Origin: Pseudoflavonifractor sp050943825
GTDB taxonomy: Bacteria > Bacillota > Clostridia > Oscillospirales > Oscillospiraceae
DNA: 53,824 nt
Direction: 5' to 3'
NCBI RefSeq assembly: GCF_050943825.1
Contig: NZ_JBMNPX010000019.1
Location: 1-53,824, forward strand
Notes under the pieces: generated by a model
Told to the model about the DNA's origin: nothing
Database searches by the model: none
The model's input: the letters and a program-made list of their open reading frames with translations, nothing else
Shown: positions 42,761 through 51,485 of the stretch, piece by piece
Numbering within the stretch: the first letter of the stretch is position 1
Layout: each line of letters begins with the position of its first letter
Position numbers and translations under genes: made by a program

Positions 42761-43072
42761 ATGGCCACAGTATACGAGGAGCGGGCAGCGGTGTTCAAGG
42801 CCCTGTGCGACCCCCGGCGGCAGCAGATCCTGGAGCTGCTGCGGAGCGGTGAGACCTGCGCCTGCAAGCTGACCGACGCCCTGAACATGCCCCAGTCCTC
42901 CCTGTCCTACCACATGAAAATTCTCTGCGAGTCAGGCATTGTGGTGGGCCGTGAGGAGGGCAAATGGACCCACTACCGCATCAGCCCCCAGGGCAGCGAC
43001 AGAGCCGTGGCGCTGCTGCGGGAGATCACCAGTGTGGAGGAGGGGCAGAGCGGCTGCGGCTGCTCCAGATAA
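42761..43072 (+). CDS. arsR: ArsR-family arsenic-responsive repressor
   Basis: A 103-residue winged-helix repressor with the arsenic-type motif ETCACKL (C33 and C35) at the head of the recognition helix region, PQSSLSYHMKIL as recognition helix, and a Cys-rich end (CGCSR). In the family this arrangement binds As(III), which releases the DNA. GAGGTG precedes the ATG at 42761; a GTG at 42755 is possible. Two like-spaced operators flank the gene, so it should control itself and the efflux genes behind it. Confidence 0.9.
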   Translation: MATVYEERAAVFKALCDPRRQQILELLRSGETCACKLTDALNMPQSSLSYHMKILCESGIVVGREEGKWTHYRISPQGSDRAVALLREITSVEEGQSGCGCSR

Positions 43073-43075
43073 CGG

Positions 43076-43123
43076 AATATTCCGGCGCCACCCCGAAAGG
43101 AGGCGGCGCTTTTTCCGGAATAT
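43076..43123 (+). terminator. Long hairpin between arsR and the permease gene
   Basis: ATATTCCGG (43076-43084) pairs with CCGGAATAT (43115-43123), with GCGCC/GGCGC inside and CTTTTT after the inner stem. It may end part of the arsR message, leaving the permease to be made by read-through or from a second start. Confidence 0.4.
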
Positions 43124-43142
43124 CAAATCGAAAATTTTTGAT
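43122..43142 (+). promoter_or_regulatory. ArsR operator 2
   Basis: ATCAAA-N9-TTTGAT, which contains TCAA-N11-TTGA as in operator 1, lies just before the permease ribosome site. This suggests separate control of the efflux genes. Confidence 0.65.
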
Positions 43143-43162
43143 TTATTGTATTGGGAGGTTTT

Positions 43163-44176
43163 ATGGAACAGCTGGAAGCGATATGGTACTTTTTCCAGAA
43201 TGAAATTCTGGGCATGGGCTGGCTCAGCCGCCTGATGACCGCCCTGGTGGCAAAGCTGGGGCTGGACCCCGGGAGCCGTCTGGGCGGAAGCGTGCAGTTT
43301 TTTCTCTACGACACCATTAAAATCATGGTGCTGCTGGGCTGCCTGATTTTTCTCATCTCCTATATTCAGAGCTTTTTCCCGCCGGAGCGGACCAGACGGA
43401 TTCTGGGCCGGTTCCACGGCCTGGGGGCCAACTGCCTGGCCGCCCTGCTGGGGACCGTGACCCCCTTCTGCTCCTGCTCCTCCATCCCCCTGTTCATGGG
43501 CTTCACCGCCGCCGGGCTGCCTCTGGGCGTCACCTTCTCCTTCCTCATCTCCTCCCCCATGGTGGACCTGGGCAGCCTGGTGCTGCTGATGGGGGTGTTC
43601 GGCTGGAAAGTCGCGGTAGTCTATGTGGTTTTTGGGCTGATTGTGGCCGTGGCCGGCGGCACGCTGATTGAGGCTCTGCACCTGGACAATCAGGTGGAGG
43701 CCTACATCCGGGGCGGCAAGGTTCTGGACCAGCCCCAGGAGACTCTGACGGTCCGGGATCGGCTGGCCTACGCCTGGGAGCAGGTGGTCTCCACGGCCAA
43801 AAAGGTGTTCCCCTATGTGCTGGTCGGCGTGGGCATCGGCGCTGTCATCCACAACTGGATTCCCGCCGACTATGTGGTGGCCCTGCTGGGCAGCAGCAAC
43901 CCTCTGGGCGTGATTCTGGCCACCCTGGTGGGTGTGCCCATGTACGCCGATATCTTCGGCACCATCCCCATCGCCGAGGCCCTGCTGGGCAAGGGGGCTC
44001 TGCTGGGCGTGGTACTGTCTTTCATGATGGGGGTGACCACCCTGTCCCTCCCCTCCCTCATCCTCCTGCGCAAGGCGGTCAAGCCCAAGCTGCTGGGGAT
44101 TTTCATTGCAATCTGCACCGCAGGCATCATCCTGGTGGGCTACTTCTTCAACGCCCTCCAGCCCCTGCTGGTATGA
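43163..44176 (+). CDS. arsP: ArsP-type permease (organoarsenical efflux)
   Basis: A 337-residue membrane protein with about 8-10 helices, of the ArsP/YraQ permease family (DUF318). The family signature with a cysteine cluster is seen: TVTPFCSCSSIPLFMGFTAA (residues about 98-117), and a second half with the matching GVPMYADIFGTIPIAEAL. Members export trivalent organoarsenicals such as methylarsenite; some are linked to other metals. GGAGG precedes the ATG at 43163. It lies between ArsR and arsenate reductase genes, which supports an arsenic role. Confidence 0.88.
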   Translation: MEQLEAIWYFFQNEILGMGWLSRLMTALVAKLGLDPGSRLGGSVQFFLYDTIKIMVLLGCLIFLISYIQSFFPPERTRRILGRFHGLGANCLAALLGTVTPFCSCSSIPLFMGFTAAGLPLGVTFSFLISSPMVDLGSLVLLMGVFGWKVAVVYVVFGLIVAVAGGTLIEALHLDNQVEAYIRGGKVLDQPQETLTVRDRLAYAWEQVVSTAKKVFPYVLVGVGIGAVIHNWIPADYVVALLGSSNPLGVILATLVGVPMYADIFGTIPIAEALLGKGALLGVVLSFMMGVTTLSLPSLILLRKAVKPKLLGIFIAICTAGIILVGYFFNALQPLLV

Positions 44177-44224
44177 AAACACAGCTTTTATAAAAACACT
44201 ACTATTATAAAAGGAGCGAATTTT

Positions 44225-44578
44225 ATGGCACTGTTTGGATTTGGAAAGAAAAATGAGGAAGAGAAGCCCTCCTGCACCTGCGGCTGCGGGTGCAGCTGTG
44301 AGCCGTCCGCCGCCCCCTCCGACCTGGGTCCCATCACCAGGGTGCGGGTGCTGGGCTCCGGCTGCAAAAACTGCCACACCCTGCTGGAGAGCACCCAGGA
44401 GGCAGTGCGCGCCCTGGGTCTGCCCGTCCAGGTAGAGTATGTAACCGACATGAAGGAGATTATGGCCAGCGGCGCCATGATGATGCCCGCCCTGGAGATC
44501 AACGGCAGAATCGCCTCCGGCGGCCGGGTACTCAAGGCCAGCCAGGTGGTGAAGCTGCTGGAGGACTGGGGACGGTGA
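44225..44578 (+). CDS. Thioredoxin-like protein with Cys-rich N-terminus
   Basis: A 117-residue protein. The first 30 residues hold CTCGCGCSCEPS, with five cysteines, a possible metalloid-binding patch. The rest is a small thioredoxin fold of the TM0996/MTH895 type with active site GSGCKNC and the cis-Pro segment MMPALEING. No signal peptide, so cytosolic. It may pass reducing power to ArsC or carry arsenic to the permease; neither is shown. AAAGGAG precedes the ATG. Its stop overlaps a GTG that may start ArsC. Confidence 0.85.
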   Translation: MALFGFGKKNEEEKPSCTCGCGCSCEPSAAPSDLGPITRVRVLGSGCKNCHTLLESTQEAVRALGLPVQVEYVTDMKEIMASGAMMMPALEINGRIASGGRVLKASQVVKLLEDWGR

Positions 44579-44580
44579 GT

Positions 44581-44979
44581 ATGGCCAAAAAGCGGATTGC
44601 CTTTCTGTGCGTGCACAACTCCTGCCGCAGCCAGATGGCCGAGGCTCTGGGCCGCCACCTGGCCGGAGACCGGTTTGACTTTTACTCCGCCGGTACCGAG
44701 ACCAAGCCCCGGATCAACCAGGATGCGGTACGGCTGATGAAGCAGGTCTACGGCATCGACATGGAGAGGGAGCAGTACAGCAAGACCATTGACAAGATTC
44801 CCACCCCCGATCTGGTCATCTCCATGGGCTGCGACGTGGGCTGCCCCTATATCGGCCGGGCCTTTGACGACAACTGGCAGCTGCCCGACCCCACCGGCCA
44901 GAGCGACCAGGTCTTTCTGGACGTCATTTGCCGGATTCACAGCAAGGTAGAGGAGCTTATCAATAGGCTGCAAGACTAA
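44581..44979 (+). CDS. arsC: Arsenate reductase (thioredoxin-coupled, ArsC)
   Basis: A 132-residue enzyme of the low-molecular-weight phosphatase type that reduces arsenate to arsenite. The P loop is CVHNSCRS (Cys10, Arg16, CX5R). The redox cysteine pair is present as MGCDVGC. These match the thioredoxin-coupled class, not the glutaredoxin class. It acts with the thioredoxin-like protein encoded before it. The start is ATG 44581; a GTG at 44575 overlapping the previous stop (GTGA) is also possible. A strong terminator follows. Confidence 0.92.
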   Translation: MAKKRIAFLCVHNSCRSQMAEALGRHLAGDRFDFYSAGTETKPRINQDAVRLMKQVYGIDMEREQYSKTIDKIPTPDLVISMGCDVGCPYIGRAFDDNWQLPDPTGQSDQVFLDVICRIHSKVEELINRLQD

Positions 44980-44981
44980 CA

Positions 44982-45026
44982 AAACCCCCGCCGGGGACTG
45001 CACAGAGCGGTCCCCGGCGGGGGTTT
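44982..45026. terminator. Intrinsic terminator of the ars operon
   Basis: AAACCCCCGCCGGGGAC (44982-44998) pairs with GTCCCCGGCGGGGGTTT (45010-45026) around an 11-nt loop. It also separates the convergent GH3 gene. Confidence 0.88.
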
Positions 45027-45050
45027 CAACATTGTCTCAGCGGTATTCTG

Positions 45051-47942
45051 TTACACCGTCTGGCGCTGTTTTTTCTTCTTATAGACGCTGCGAATGACAA
45101 CGGCCTCCAGCACTACCACCAGAGCGGCCAGGACTACGTCGCCCACAGCCAGGCCCTGACGCCAGGTAAAGCTGCTGCCCTGGTTCTCAGATGCGTAGGC
45201 GCGGCTGTTGACCACGGTGTAGAGGATGTTGTGGGAGGCGTTGCGCATGGCCAGCACGCCGGTGGCACTGGTGGTGTCCACCAGGTTATTGGTGCCCGCG
45301 TCGATGTTGGTGAGCATCAGGTCGGAGCCGCCCCGGATGGCCTGGTCAGAGTTCATGGCGCCGCCGGCAGCCAGGAAGTAGTCCGTGATGACCATGCCGC
45401 GGAAGCCCCACTCATCACGGAGCACGTTCTGGAGCATGGGCGCACAGGCACCGGCCCAGACAGTTCCGATGTAGTTGTAGGAGGACATGACGGCGGTGGC
45501 GCCGCCCTCCTTTACAGCCAGTTCAAAGGGCTTGAGGTAGATCTCGCGGATGGACTGCTCGTTGGCCCACACGCTGTCCTTGTACCATCTGTCGGTCTCA
45601 AAGTCGTTGAGGGCGAAATGCTTGATGTAGCTGTACACGCCGTGCTCGGCAGCGCCCTTGACCACGCTTGCGGCCATCTTGCCGGACAGGAAGCCGTCTT
45701 CAGAGTAGTACTCGAAGTTACGGCCGGCAAAGGCGGAGCGGTGCATGTTCATGGAGGGGGCATACCAGCCGCTCACGTTCATCTCGGCGGCCATCTTGCC
45801 AATGCAGGAGCCGTAACGCTGGGCCAGGTCGGTGTTCCAGCTGCTGGCCAGCATGACCACGGCGGGCAGGCCGATGGAGCTGACGCCGGTGAAGTTGTTA
45901 TAGATGTCCACAGGGCCGTCGCAGTCGATGGTGGCCACCTTGTCAATGCTCTTGACGGCGATGGTCTGATAGCCGCCATAGGCGATCATCTCGGCCATCT
46001 CAGATACGGTCATCTGGTCCAGCAGGTCGTCCCACATGGGGTCATCGTAGTCCTTGCCCCGCAGGTCGGCCAGCTTCAGGCCGTTGTCTGCGCCGGTGGT
46101 GGGCATCACGTCGTCGGGATTATTGTAGTTATTGGGATCGTAGTTGCTGTTGTCCAGGTAGACGGATTTGTACTCCTCGCTCATGCTGTGGCTGGCGGGA
46201 GCGGCAGTGGCCTCAGCGTAGTTGGCGAAGTGGTCGGCACGGGAGAGGTACACCACGTCGCCCTCGGCAAAGCCGAACTGGTTGGTGGCGGCCACGTCGT
46301 CGGTGGAACGGGGATTGCTCTCGTCGTACACAATATCGGACATCACGGTGTAGCTCTGCTCGTCCACAACGGTGTGGGAGTCGGTGCGCAGAGAAATCTT
46401 GTACTCGCCGGCCTCCAGCACGTAGCAGCCCGCACCGTAGGTATCATAGGAGGCCATATCCTCGGCGGTGAAGCTGAGGGTCAGGGTCTGGCTGTCGCCG
46501 GGCTGGAGCAGGTCGGTCTTGCTGAAGGCCACCAGGTTCACGGAGGACTTCTCAATGCCGCCGTTGGTGTAGGGAGGATTGTAGTAGATCTCTACCACGT
46601 CCTTGCCCGCCACGGAACCGGTATTGGTGACAGTCACGTCCACGGTGATGTTGCCCTCGCTGTCGGTCTGAAGCTGACCCATCTCCTGCTCAAAGGTGGT
46701 GTAGCTCAGGCCGTAGCCGAAGGGATAGAGAACCGCCTCGTCGTAGTCGATGAAACCCTCCTCAGCGGCGGTCTCGTAGTACCGGTAGCCCACGTAGATG
46801 CCCTCCACGTAGTTGACGAAGGAGGGAACCTTGGTCACGTTCTCGCCGGTGGTAAAGTCCACGCTCTGGACGCCGAACTCGTCCATGTTGTCGTAGTTGG
46901 TGATGCGGAAGTTGTTGTAGCTGGGGGCCTGGGTGAAGTCCCGGGGCAGGATATCGGTGGTCTTGCCGGAGGGATTCACCTCACCGGCAAGGATCTCGCC
47001 CAGGGCCTCAAAGCCGGTCTGACCGGCGCCGGGGCACCAGATCAGGCCCTTGACGTTGTCATAGTCGTCCACAAAGCCGAACTCAAAGGCGCTGGAGCCG
47101 TTGTAGACCACGATAACATTCTCAAAGTTCTCGCAGACCATGGCCAGCAGGTTCTCCTCGCTGCGGCTCAGCTCCAGATAGTGCCGGTCGGAGCCAAAGT
47201 CCTCATACTGGTCGGAGTTGTTGGTATAGTTGACCGTGCTTACGTCCATGGGCAGGTCGGCATTCTCACAGCCGGTGCGGGCCAGGACCACCAGAGCGGT
47301 GTCGGAGAAGTTCACGGCGTTCTGGATCATCTCATCGGTGTAGGTGTCAACAGGGGGCTCGGGCAGGGTCCAGTCCTGGCCGAACATGTCCACCACGGGA
47401 CGGTCGGAGCGGTAGGCAGTGTAGAAGTCGGACAGCTCGGTGTTGAGCTGGAAGCCGGCGTCGGTCAGGCCCTCCAGGATGCTCTTGGTGTCATAGGCGT
47501 CGGAGATGCCGCCGGAACCGCTGCCGCCATAGCAGGGGTTGGTGGAGGCCCAGCCGAACACGTTCAGGTTGCTCCCCTGGGCCAGCGGCAGAGCGCTGTC
47601 CTTGTTTTCCAGCAGCATGATGCCCTCTTCCGCCACCTCCACGCCGAAGCGGCTGGCCTCATCAATGGACTCCTGGCTGATCTCCTCCTTGGCGGCAGCC
47701 AGGTCAATGAGGTTGGACACGGGGCCAAGGGCAATGAGGTTGGCCGCGATGACAAATGCCAGCAGAATGGCCACGCCGGCCTGGGCGCGCACCATGTACT
47801 TGCCGGGCCGGCCCAGTTTCTTGGTCACGGCGCTGAATACCATGGCGATGATCGCCAGCACCAGCACCACGCCGAAGAAGATCAGGTACGGCATGCAGCT
47901 GCGGAGGACGTTCATAACGTCTTCCATGTTGATTCCCAACAT
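45051..47942 (-). CDS. Membrane-anchored GH3 glycoside hydrolase with permuted domain order
   Basis: A 963-residue GH3-family glycosidase. Two membrane helices near the N-terminus (about 19-38 and 53-74) and one near the C-terminus (about 930-950) enclose an outside domain. The usual GH3 order is reversed: the C-terminal alpha/beta domain comes first (IMLLENKDSALPL, residues about 107-340), then a fibronectin-III-like part (about 400-530), then the barrel with GRNFEYYSEDGFLSG, KHFALNDFETDR and the nucleophile Asp854 in GMVITDYF. Such a permuted order is known in a few ruminal Firmicutes enzymes. The likely activity is beta-glucosidase or a related exo-glycosidase; the sugar cannot be told. 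AGGAG precedes the ATG. It is divergent from a LytTR two-component system. Confidence 0.9.
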   Translation of the reverse strand: MLGINMEDVMNVLRSCMPYLIFFGVVLVLAIIAMVFSAVTKKLGRPGKYMVRAQAGVAILLAFVIAANLIALGPVSNLIDLAAAKEEISQESIDEASRFGVEVAEEGIMLLENKDSALPLAQGSNLNVFGWASTNPCYGGSGSGGISDAYDTKSILEGLTDAGFQLNTELSDFYTAYRSDRPVVDMFGQDWTLPEPPVDTYTDEMIQNAVNFSDTALVVLARTGCENADLPMDVSTVNYTNNSDQYEDFGSDRHYLELSRSEENLLAMVCENFENVIVVYNGSSAFEFGFVDDYDNVKGLIWCPGAGQTGFEALGEILAGEVNPSGKTTDILPRDFTQAPSYNNFRITNYDNMDEFGVQSVDFTTGENVTKVPSFVNYVEGIYVGYRYYETAAEEGFIDYDEAVLYPFGYGLSYTTFEQEMGQLQTDSEGNITVDVTVTNTGSVAGKDVVEIYYNPPYTNGGIEKSSVNLVAFSKTDLLQPGDSQTLTLSFTAEDMASYDTYGAGCYVLEAGEYKISLRTDSHTVVDEQSYTVMSDIVYDESNPRSTDDVAATNQFGFAEGDVVYLSRADHFANYAEATAAPASHSMSEEYKSVYLDNSNYDPNNYNNPDDVMPTTGADNGLKLADLRGKDYDDPMWDDLLDQMTVSEMAEMIAYGGYQTIAVKSIDKVATIDCDGPVDIYNNFTGVSSIGLPAVVMLASSWNTDLAQRYGSCIGKMAAEMNVSGWYAPSMNMHRSAFAGRNFEYYSEDGFLSGKMAASVVKGAAEHGVYSYIKHFALNDFETDRWYKDSVWANEQSIREIYLKPFELAVKEGGATAVMSSYNYIGTVWAGACAPMLQNVLRDEWGFRGMVITDYFLAAGGAMNSDQAIRGGSDLMLTNIDAGTNNLVDTTSATGVLAMRNASHNILYTVVNSRAYASENQGSSFTWRQGLAVGDVVLAALVVVLEAVVIRSVYKKKKQRQTV

Positions 47943-48279
47943 ACTTCCATCTCCTTTGCAAATCTGGCAGTCTGCCCTGGAAATTTACGGGTATCTGCCT
48001 GTTTCGAAATGCAGTCTAAAAGATTCTTCCGGCCTTTGCAATCTTCTGGCACGTCCTGTATTTCAAACGCCACATCCTGTTCCACAGGCGGAAAAAATGC
48101 TGTATAATAAGAGATACGAAAATGTCATATGAAAGCCTATTCGCTCGGGCACGGTCCCCGGCTTTTTAACAAAATCATCCGGAATATCGCATTGCCCCCA
48201 GCAGTCTTTTCCCCCGGCAGAGCCTCTTTCCGGTGATCTGCGGGCTATATTTTTCAGGTAGGGAGGACACGACGCAGCC
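47943..48279. promoter_or_regulatory. Divergent region between GH3 and the LytTR regulator
   Basis: A 337-bp gene-free spacer. A plus-strand promoter candidate is TTCCAC (48080-48085) and TATAAT (48103-48108), 17 nt apart; on the minus strand TTGCAA and TAGACT around 48010-48040 are a weaker candidate. No clear LytTR direct repeats were fixed by eye and no open frame of interest was found. Confidence 0.45.
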
Positions 48280-48987
48280 ATGATTCAGATTGCCGTGGTT
48301 GAGGACAATACAGGGGATTTTTCCCAGCTTAAGCTGGCACTGACGGAGTTCTTCCAACAGCGGGAAACCGCCTGCCGCATTACCCGCTACGCCGACGCAG
48401 AGACCTTTCTCCAGGCCTACCAGTCCCAGTTCGATCTGCTGTTTTTGGACATCGACCTGCCCGGCATGGATGGGATCAGAGCCGCCAAAGAGCTGCGGAA
48501 AACCGACACCTCGGTGGCGCTGGTGTTTCTGACCAACCTGTCCCGCTTTGCCATCAACGGCTATGAGGTCAATGCCGCCGACTATCTCCTCAAGCCCATC
48601 GACACCTACTCTCTGGCGCTGAAGATGCCCAAGGTTCTGCGGATGATTGAGAACAACGTTGAGAAAACCATCACCATCACCACCAAGAACAGTGTGCACC
48701 GCTTCGCCGTCTCTCAGATTCTCTATGTAGAGGTGGCGGCCCATCAGCTCTCCTTTCACACGGAGCACGGAACATACACTTCCCGCGGTTCCATGAAGGA
48801 GATTGAGGCCACCCTGGAGCAGCACCATTTCCGCCGCTGCAACAACTGCTACCTGGTCAACCTGATGCACGTCACCGGTATTCAGGACAACACAGTATTG
48901 GTGGGCGGAGAGGCGTTGGCCATCAGCCGGCCCAAAAAGAAATATTTTATCAATGAGCTGACCAATTTTCTCGGAGGTACCCCCTGA
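48280..48987 (+). CDS. LytTR-family response regulator
   Basis: A 235-residue regulator: receiver domain with the phospho-acceptor Asp in LLFLDIDLPGMDG, acidic VVEDN at the start and Lys in LLKPID; then a LytTR DNA-binding domain (ILYVEVAAHQLSFHT, RGSMKEIEATL). This is the AgrA/LytT type, which usually controls surface, peptide or virulence-like functions. The ATG at 48280 has AGGGAGG upstream. Its stop overlaps the kinase start. Confidence 0.92.
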   Translation: MIQIAVVEDNTGDFSQLKLALTEFFQQRETACRITRYADAETFLQAYQSQFDLLFLDIDLPGMDGIRAAKELRKTDTSVALVFLTNLSRFAINGYEVNAADYLLKPIDTYSLALKMPKVLRMIENNVEKTITITTKNSVHRFAVSQILYVEVAAHQLSFHTEHGTYTSRGSMKEIEATLEQHHFRRCNNCYLVNLMHVTGIQDNTVLVGGEALAISRPKKKYFINELTNFLGGTP

Positions 48988-50285
48988 TGCACATCTCCAT
49001 CGAAGTTCTCATCGTCCTGACCGAACTTTTTCTCGCCGACTTTGTTCTCACCATCTACCAGCCCAGGCGGAATTGGTTTCCTCTTCGGGTAGTGGTGTCC
49101 CTGGCCCTGAGCTATGGGGCCGCTATCTTCATCCCCATCCCCGCCACCGGCGTCTTTGCCCCCTTCCGGTACTGCCTTGTGCTGCTGCTTACCCTCCTTA
49201 CCATCCATTCCTGCTTCCGTATGAATCTGTGGAGCACTCTCTACTGGGGCATTGCAGGCCTGATCCTCCAGCACACCGGCTACTCCGTCATAGCCGCCTT
49301 CAGCACCGTAAATTTCAACCTTCAGTTTTCCATGCCCTTCACCGTTCTGGTGTATGGCCTGGTGTACCTGGCCGAATACCTCTTCATCACCAGACAGACC
49401 AGGAAGGACCCCATGCTGAAAAGTCAGCACAAGTCCCTGGTGGTGGTGTCCGCTGTGGTCATCCTGCTGAATATCTTCCTCAATTCCATGCGCAGCATGT
49501 ACACCAGTGCGGACAATGTGGAGTTGAATCTCATTGCCTCCCTTTACGCGCTCTTCTGCTGCCTGCTGGAGTTGGCGCTGCTGCTGGGCATATTTCAGAA
49601 AGGCCGTCTGCTGGACGAGCTGGACATTGTAAAGCGGCTGTGGACCGATGACAAAAAGCAATTCGAAAGTGCTCAGGAGAATATGGAGCTGCTGAACATT
49701 TACTGCCACGACCTGAAGCACATTGTCCGCGACGGATCCGCCGCACCGGTGGATGACGCCTACCGCCAAAATCTGTCCGAAGCCCTGCGGGACTTTGATG
49801 CATCCATTACCACCAACAACCACGTGCTCAACGTGATTCTCACAGAAAAGAGCATGTTCTGCAGCAAAAACCACATTAAACTCACCTGTATGGCCGACGG
49901 TGAGGATTTGGATTTTATTCAGACCACCGACCTGTACTCCATGTTTGGCAACCTGATAGACAATGCAGTGGAGGCGGTCATGAAGCTCACCGTTCCGGAG
50001 CAGCGAATTATCGCCCTGATCGTGAAGCGGAAGGGCAGCCTCATCTATATTCATATTGAAAACTACTTTTCCGGTCCCCTGGATTTTGTGGACGGCCTGC
50101 CCCGCACTACAAAGGACCAGGCCGCTTATCACGGCTTTGGTCTCAAGAGCGTCCGGCTCATGGCGGAAAAGTACGGCGGCAATCTTTCCGTGGGTACGGC
50201 TGAAAATATCTTTTATGTCAATATCATGATTCCCTTCTCCCCCGGCGGCCCCAAAGATGAGGAAAATACGGAGTCTTCCGGATAA
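48987..50285 (+). CDS. GHKL-type sensor histidine kinase (AgrC-like)
   Basis: A 432-residue kinase with six or seven N-terminal membrane helices (about 1-205), a coiled-coil-like dimerisation helix, the His segment IYCHDLKH and a GHKL ATPase domain with NLIDNAVEAV and GFGLKSV. Such AgrC-like kinases often sense peptides or membrane signals. The start at 48987 shares one base with the regulator stop (TGATG), with GGAGG upstream, so the two are translated together. The divergent GH3 gene is a possible target. Confidence 0.92.
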   Translation: MHISIEVLIVLTELFLADFVLTIYQPRRNWFPLRVVVSLALSYGAAIFIPIPATGVFAPFRYCLVLLLTLLTIHSCFRMNLWSTLYWGIAGLILQHTGYSVIAAFSTVNFNLQFSMPFTVLVYGLVYLAEYLFITRQTRKDPMLKSQHKSLVVVSAVVILLNIFLNSMRSMYTSADNVELNLIASLYALFCCLLELALLLGIFQKGRLLDELDIVKRLWTDDKKQFESAQENMELLNIYCHDLKHIVRDGSAAPVDDAYRQNLSEALRDFDASITTNNHVLNVILTEKSMFCSKNHIKLTCMADGEDLDFIQTTDLYSMFGNLIDNAVEAVMKLTVPEQRIIALIVKRKGSLIYIHIENYFSGPLDFVDGLPRTTKDQAAYHGFGLKSVRLMAEKYGGNLSVGTAENIFYVNIMIPFSPGGPKDEENTESSG

Positions 50286-50339
50286 AACAACAGACCGGGC
50301 AGAGCACCAAAGCGCTCTGCCCGGTCTGTTGTTCTTTTT
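50286..50339. terminator. Intrinsic terminator of the LytTR operon
   Basis: A 20-bp stem (50286-50305 with 50314-50333) and an 8-nt loop are followed by CTTTTTC. It also lies at the convergent end of the next minus-strand gene. Confidence 0.9.
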
Positions 50340-50359
50340 CTTTTCTGGCTCTGAGCAGG

Positions 50360-50875
50360 TTACTCCTCCAGCACCAGGGACTGCCTGCTGGAGCAGCCTG
50401 CCTTTTTGAAGTCGGAGCACAGATAGTCGATTCTTGCGGGCTTGATGCGGATAAGGTTCATAGGAGGCTTCTGCTTCTCCAGGAATTCAGTGGATACCTT
50501 CCGGTATGCAGCATGGGCCATGTACTCCTCGGAGAAGGGCTCCACCATCTCCGCTCTGCCCATGACCTGCATTCCGTGCAGCCCTCCGGAGGCGCCGTAG
50601 CCGTCAAAGATGGCCAGGCACACATTGCTGTTCTTCTCCAGGGCGATGAACTTCTCCCCGCCCTCAGAGAAAATCCAGAAGAACCCATCGTGATAGCTGT
50701 ACTCAAGGGGTGTACAGCGGACAAAGTCCCCCGCGCCGGTGGCCAGTGCACAGGTGTTCCTGGATCGGATATACGCCTCGACCGCCTCCGCCAGCTTTGT
50801 TCGCTCCATCTTGACACTCTTGGCATCTTTTTCTTTCCAATAGTTTGCCGCTGCCTGAAATTCCTCATGTGTCAT
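50360..50875 (-). CDS. Pyridoxamine 5'-phosphate oxidase-like flavin-binding protein
   Basis: A 171-residue protein of the split-barrel flavin-binding superfamily. Visible segments are NTCALATGAGDFVRCTPLEY, the DGFFWIFSEGGEKF strand pair, and VCLAIFDGYG followed by GMQVMGRAE, with a short helical start (EEFQAAANYWKEK). Members bind FMN, haem or F420; which one is not clear here. The ATG at 50875 has GAGGTGA upstream; a GTG at 50884 has none. It probably stands alone. Confidence 0.85.
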   Translation of the reverse strand: MTHEEFQAAANYWKEKDAKSVKMERTKLAEAVEAYIRSRNTCALATGAGDFVRCTPLEYSYHDGFFWIFSEGGEKFIALEKNSNVCLAIFDGYGASGGLHGMQVMGRAEMVEPFSEEYMAHAAYRKVSTEFLEKQKPPMNLIRIKPARIDYLCSDFKKAGCSSRQSLVLEE

Positions 50876-51180
50876 TTCATTCACCTCGCGTTTTCGTCAT
50901 CTGTGAGCCAAACGCTTCACTGCTGCCGTACCAGTTACAATATATCATATTCTCCCTGTGTGTGTCACAATTCCCAAATTGGGCGGAACGTGTCAAAGTT
51001 CCCGGCTCCAAACCCCTGGTCAGGAAAACACTATGCAGCCAGAATATTGTTTTTTCTTTCTGTAGCCATAAAATGAAGCTAGGTTGTTCCATTGCTGTAA
51101 TGCACACGAAGCATAGCGAGGGCACACAAATTGCAAAGCATGCCTTTTCAAAGGTCGTGCGGAAAGGAAGGAAAACTATC
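50876..51180. other. Gene-free spacer between two divergent genes
   Basis: About 305 bp. Both flanking ribosome sites are clear. A minus-strand promoter candidate (TGACAC and TATATT, 17 nt apart) can be drawn near 50940-50970 but is weak. I see no RNA gene or repeat here. Confidence 0.4.
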
Positions 51181-51471
51181 ATGAACAAACTGTACTCCAA
51201 CATCGGCAAAAAACTGAGAACCCTGGCAATGGTATGCGGCGGCATCGGCATTTTCTGCATAGCGGTCGGTGTTATCGTGGAACTGCTCACCTTCTTCGAC
51301 TCCTTCAACGGCGTCCTGCTGCTGAGCTGCGGCCTCTCCGGTCTGCTCGCTCTGCTGTCCTCCTGGCCGCTGTACGCCTTCGGTCAGCTGGTGGATGACG
51401 TCCATCAGATGGCGGGCAACGGCGGCGTTCAGGCCCCTGCTGCACCCGCTGACGACCTCCCCGAGCTGTAA
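51181..51471 (+). CDS. Small membrane protein of unknown function
   Basis: A 96-residue protein with two hydrophobic helices (about 15-37 and 44-66), short charged ends and an Ala/Pro-rich tail (APAAPADDLPEL). No motif is recognised. AAGGAAGGA precedes the ATG at 51181; the upstream part of the frame has no ribosome site. It starts a three-gene unit, 14 nt before the zinc-ribbon protein. Confidence 0.75.
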   Translation: MNKLYSNIGKKLRTLAMVCGGIGIFCIAVGVIVELLTFFDSFNGVLLLSCGLSGLLALLSSWPLYAFGQLVDDVHQMAGNGGVQAPAAPADDLPEL

Positions 51472-51485
51472 AGGAGAGGGGAGCC

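Noticed and set aside
45231..48107. A 958-codon plus-strand open frame over the GH3 gene
   Set aside because: Same cause: antisense register with a real gene that has all GH3 motifs.
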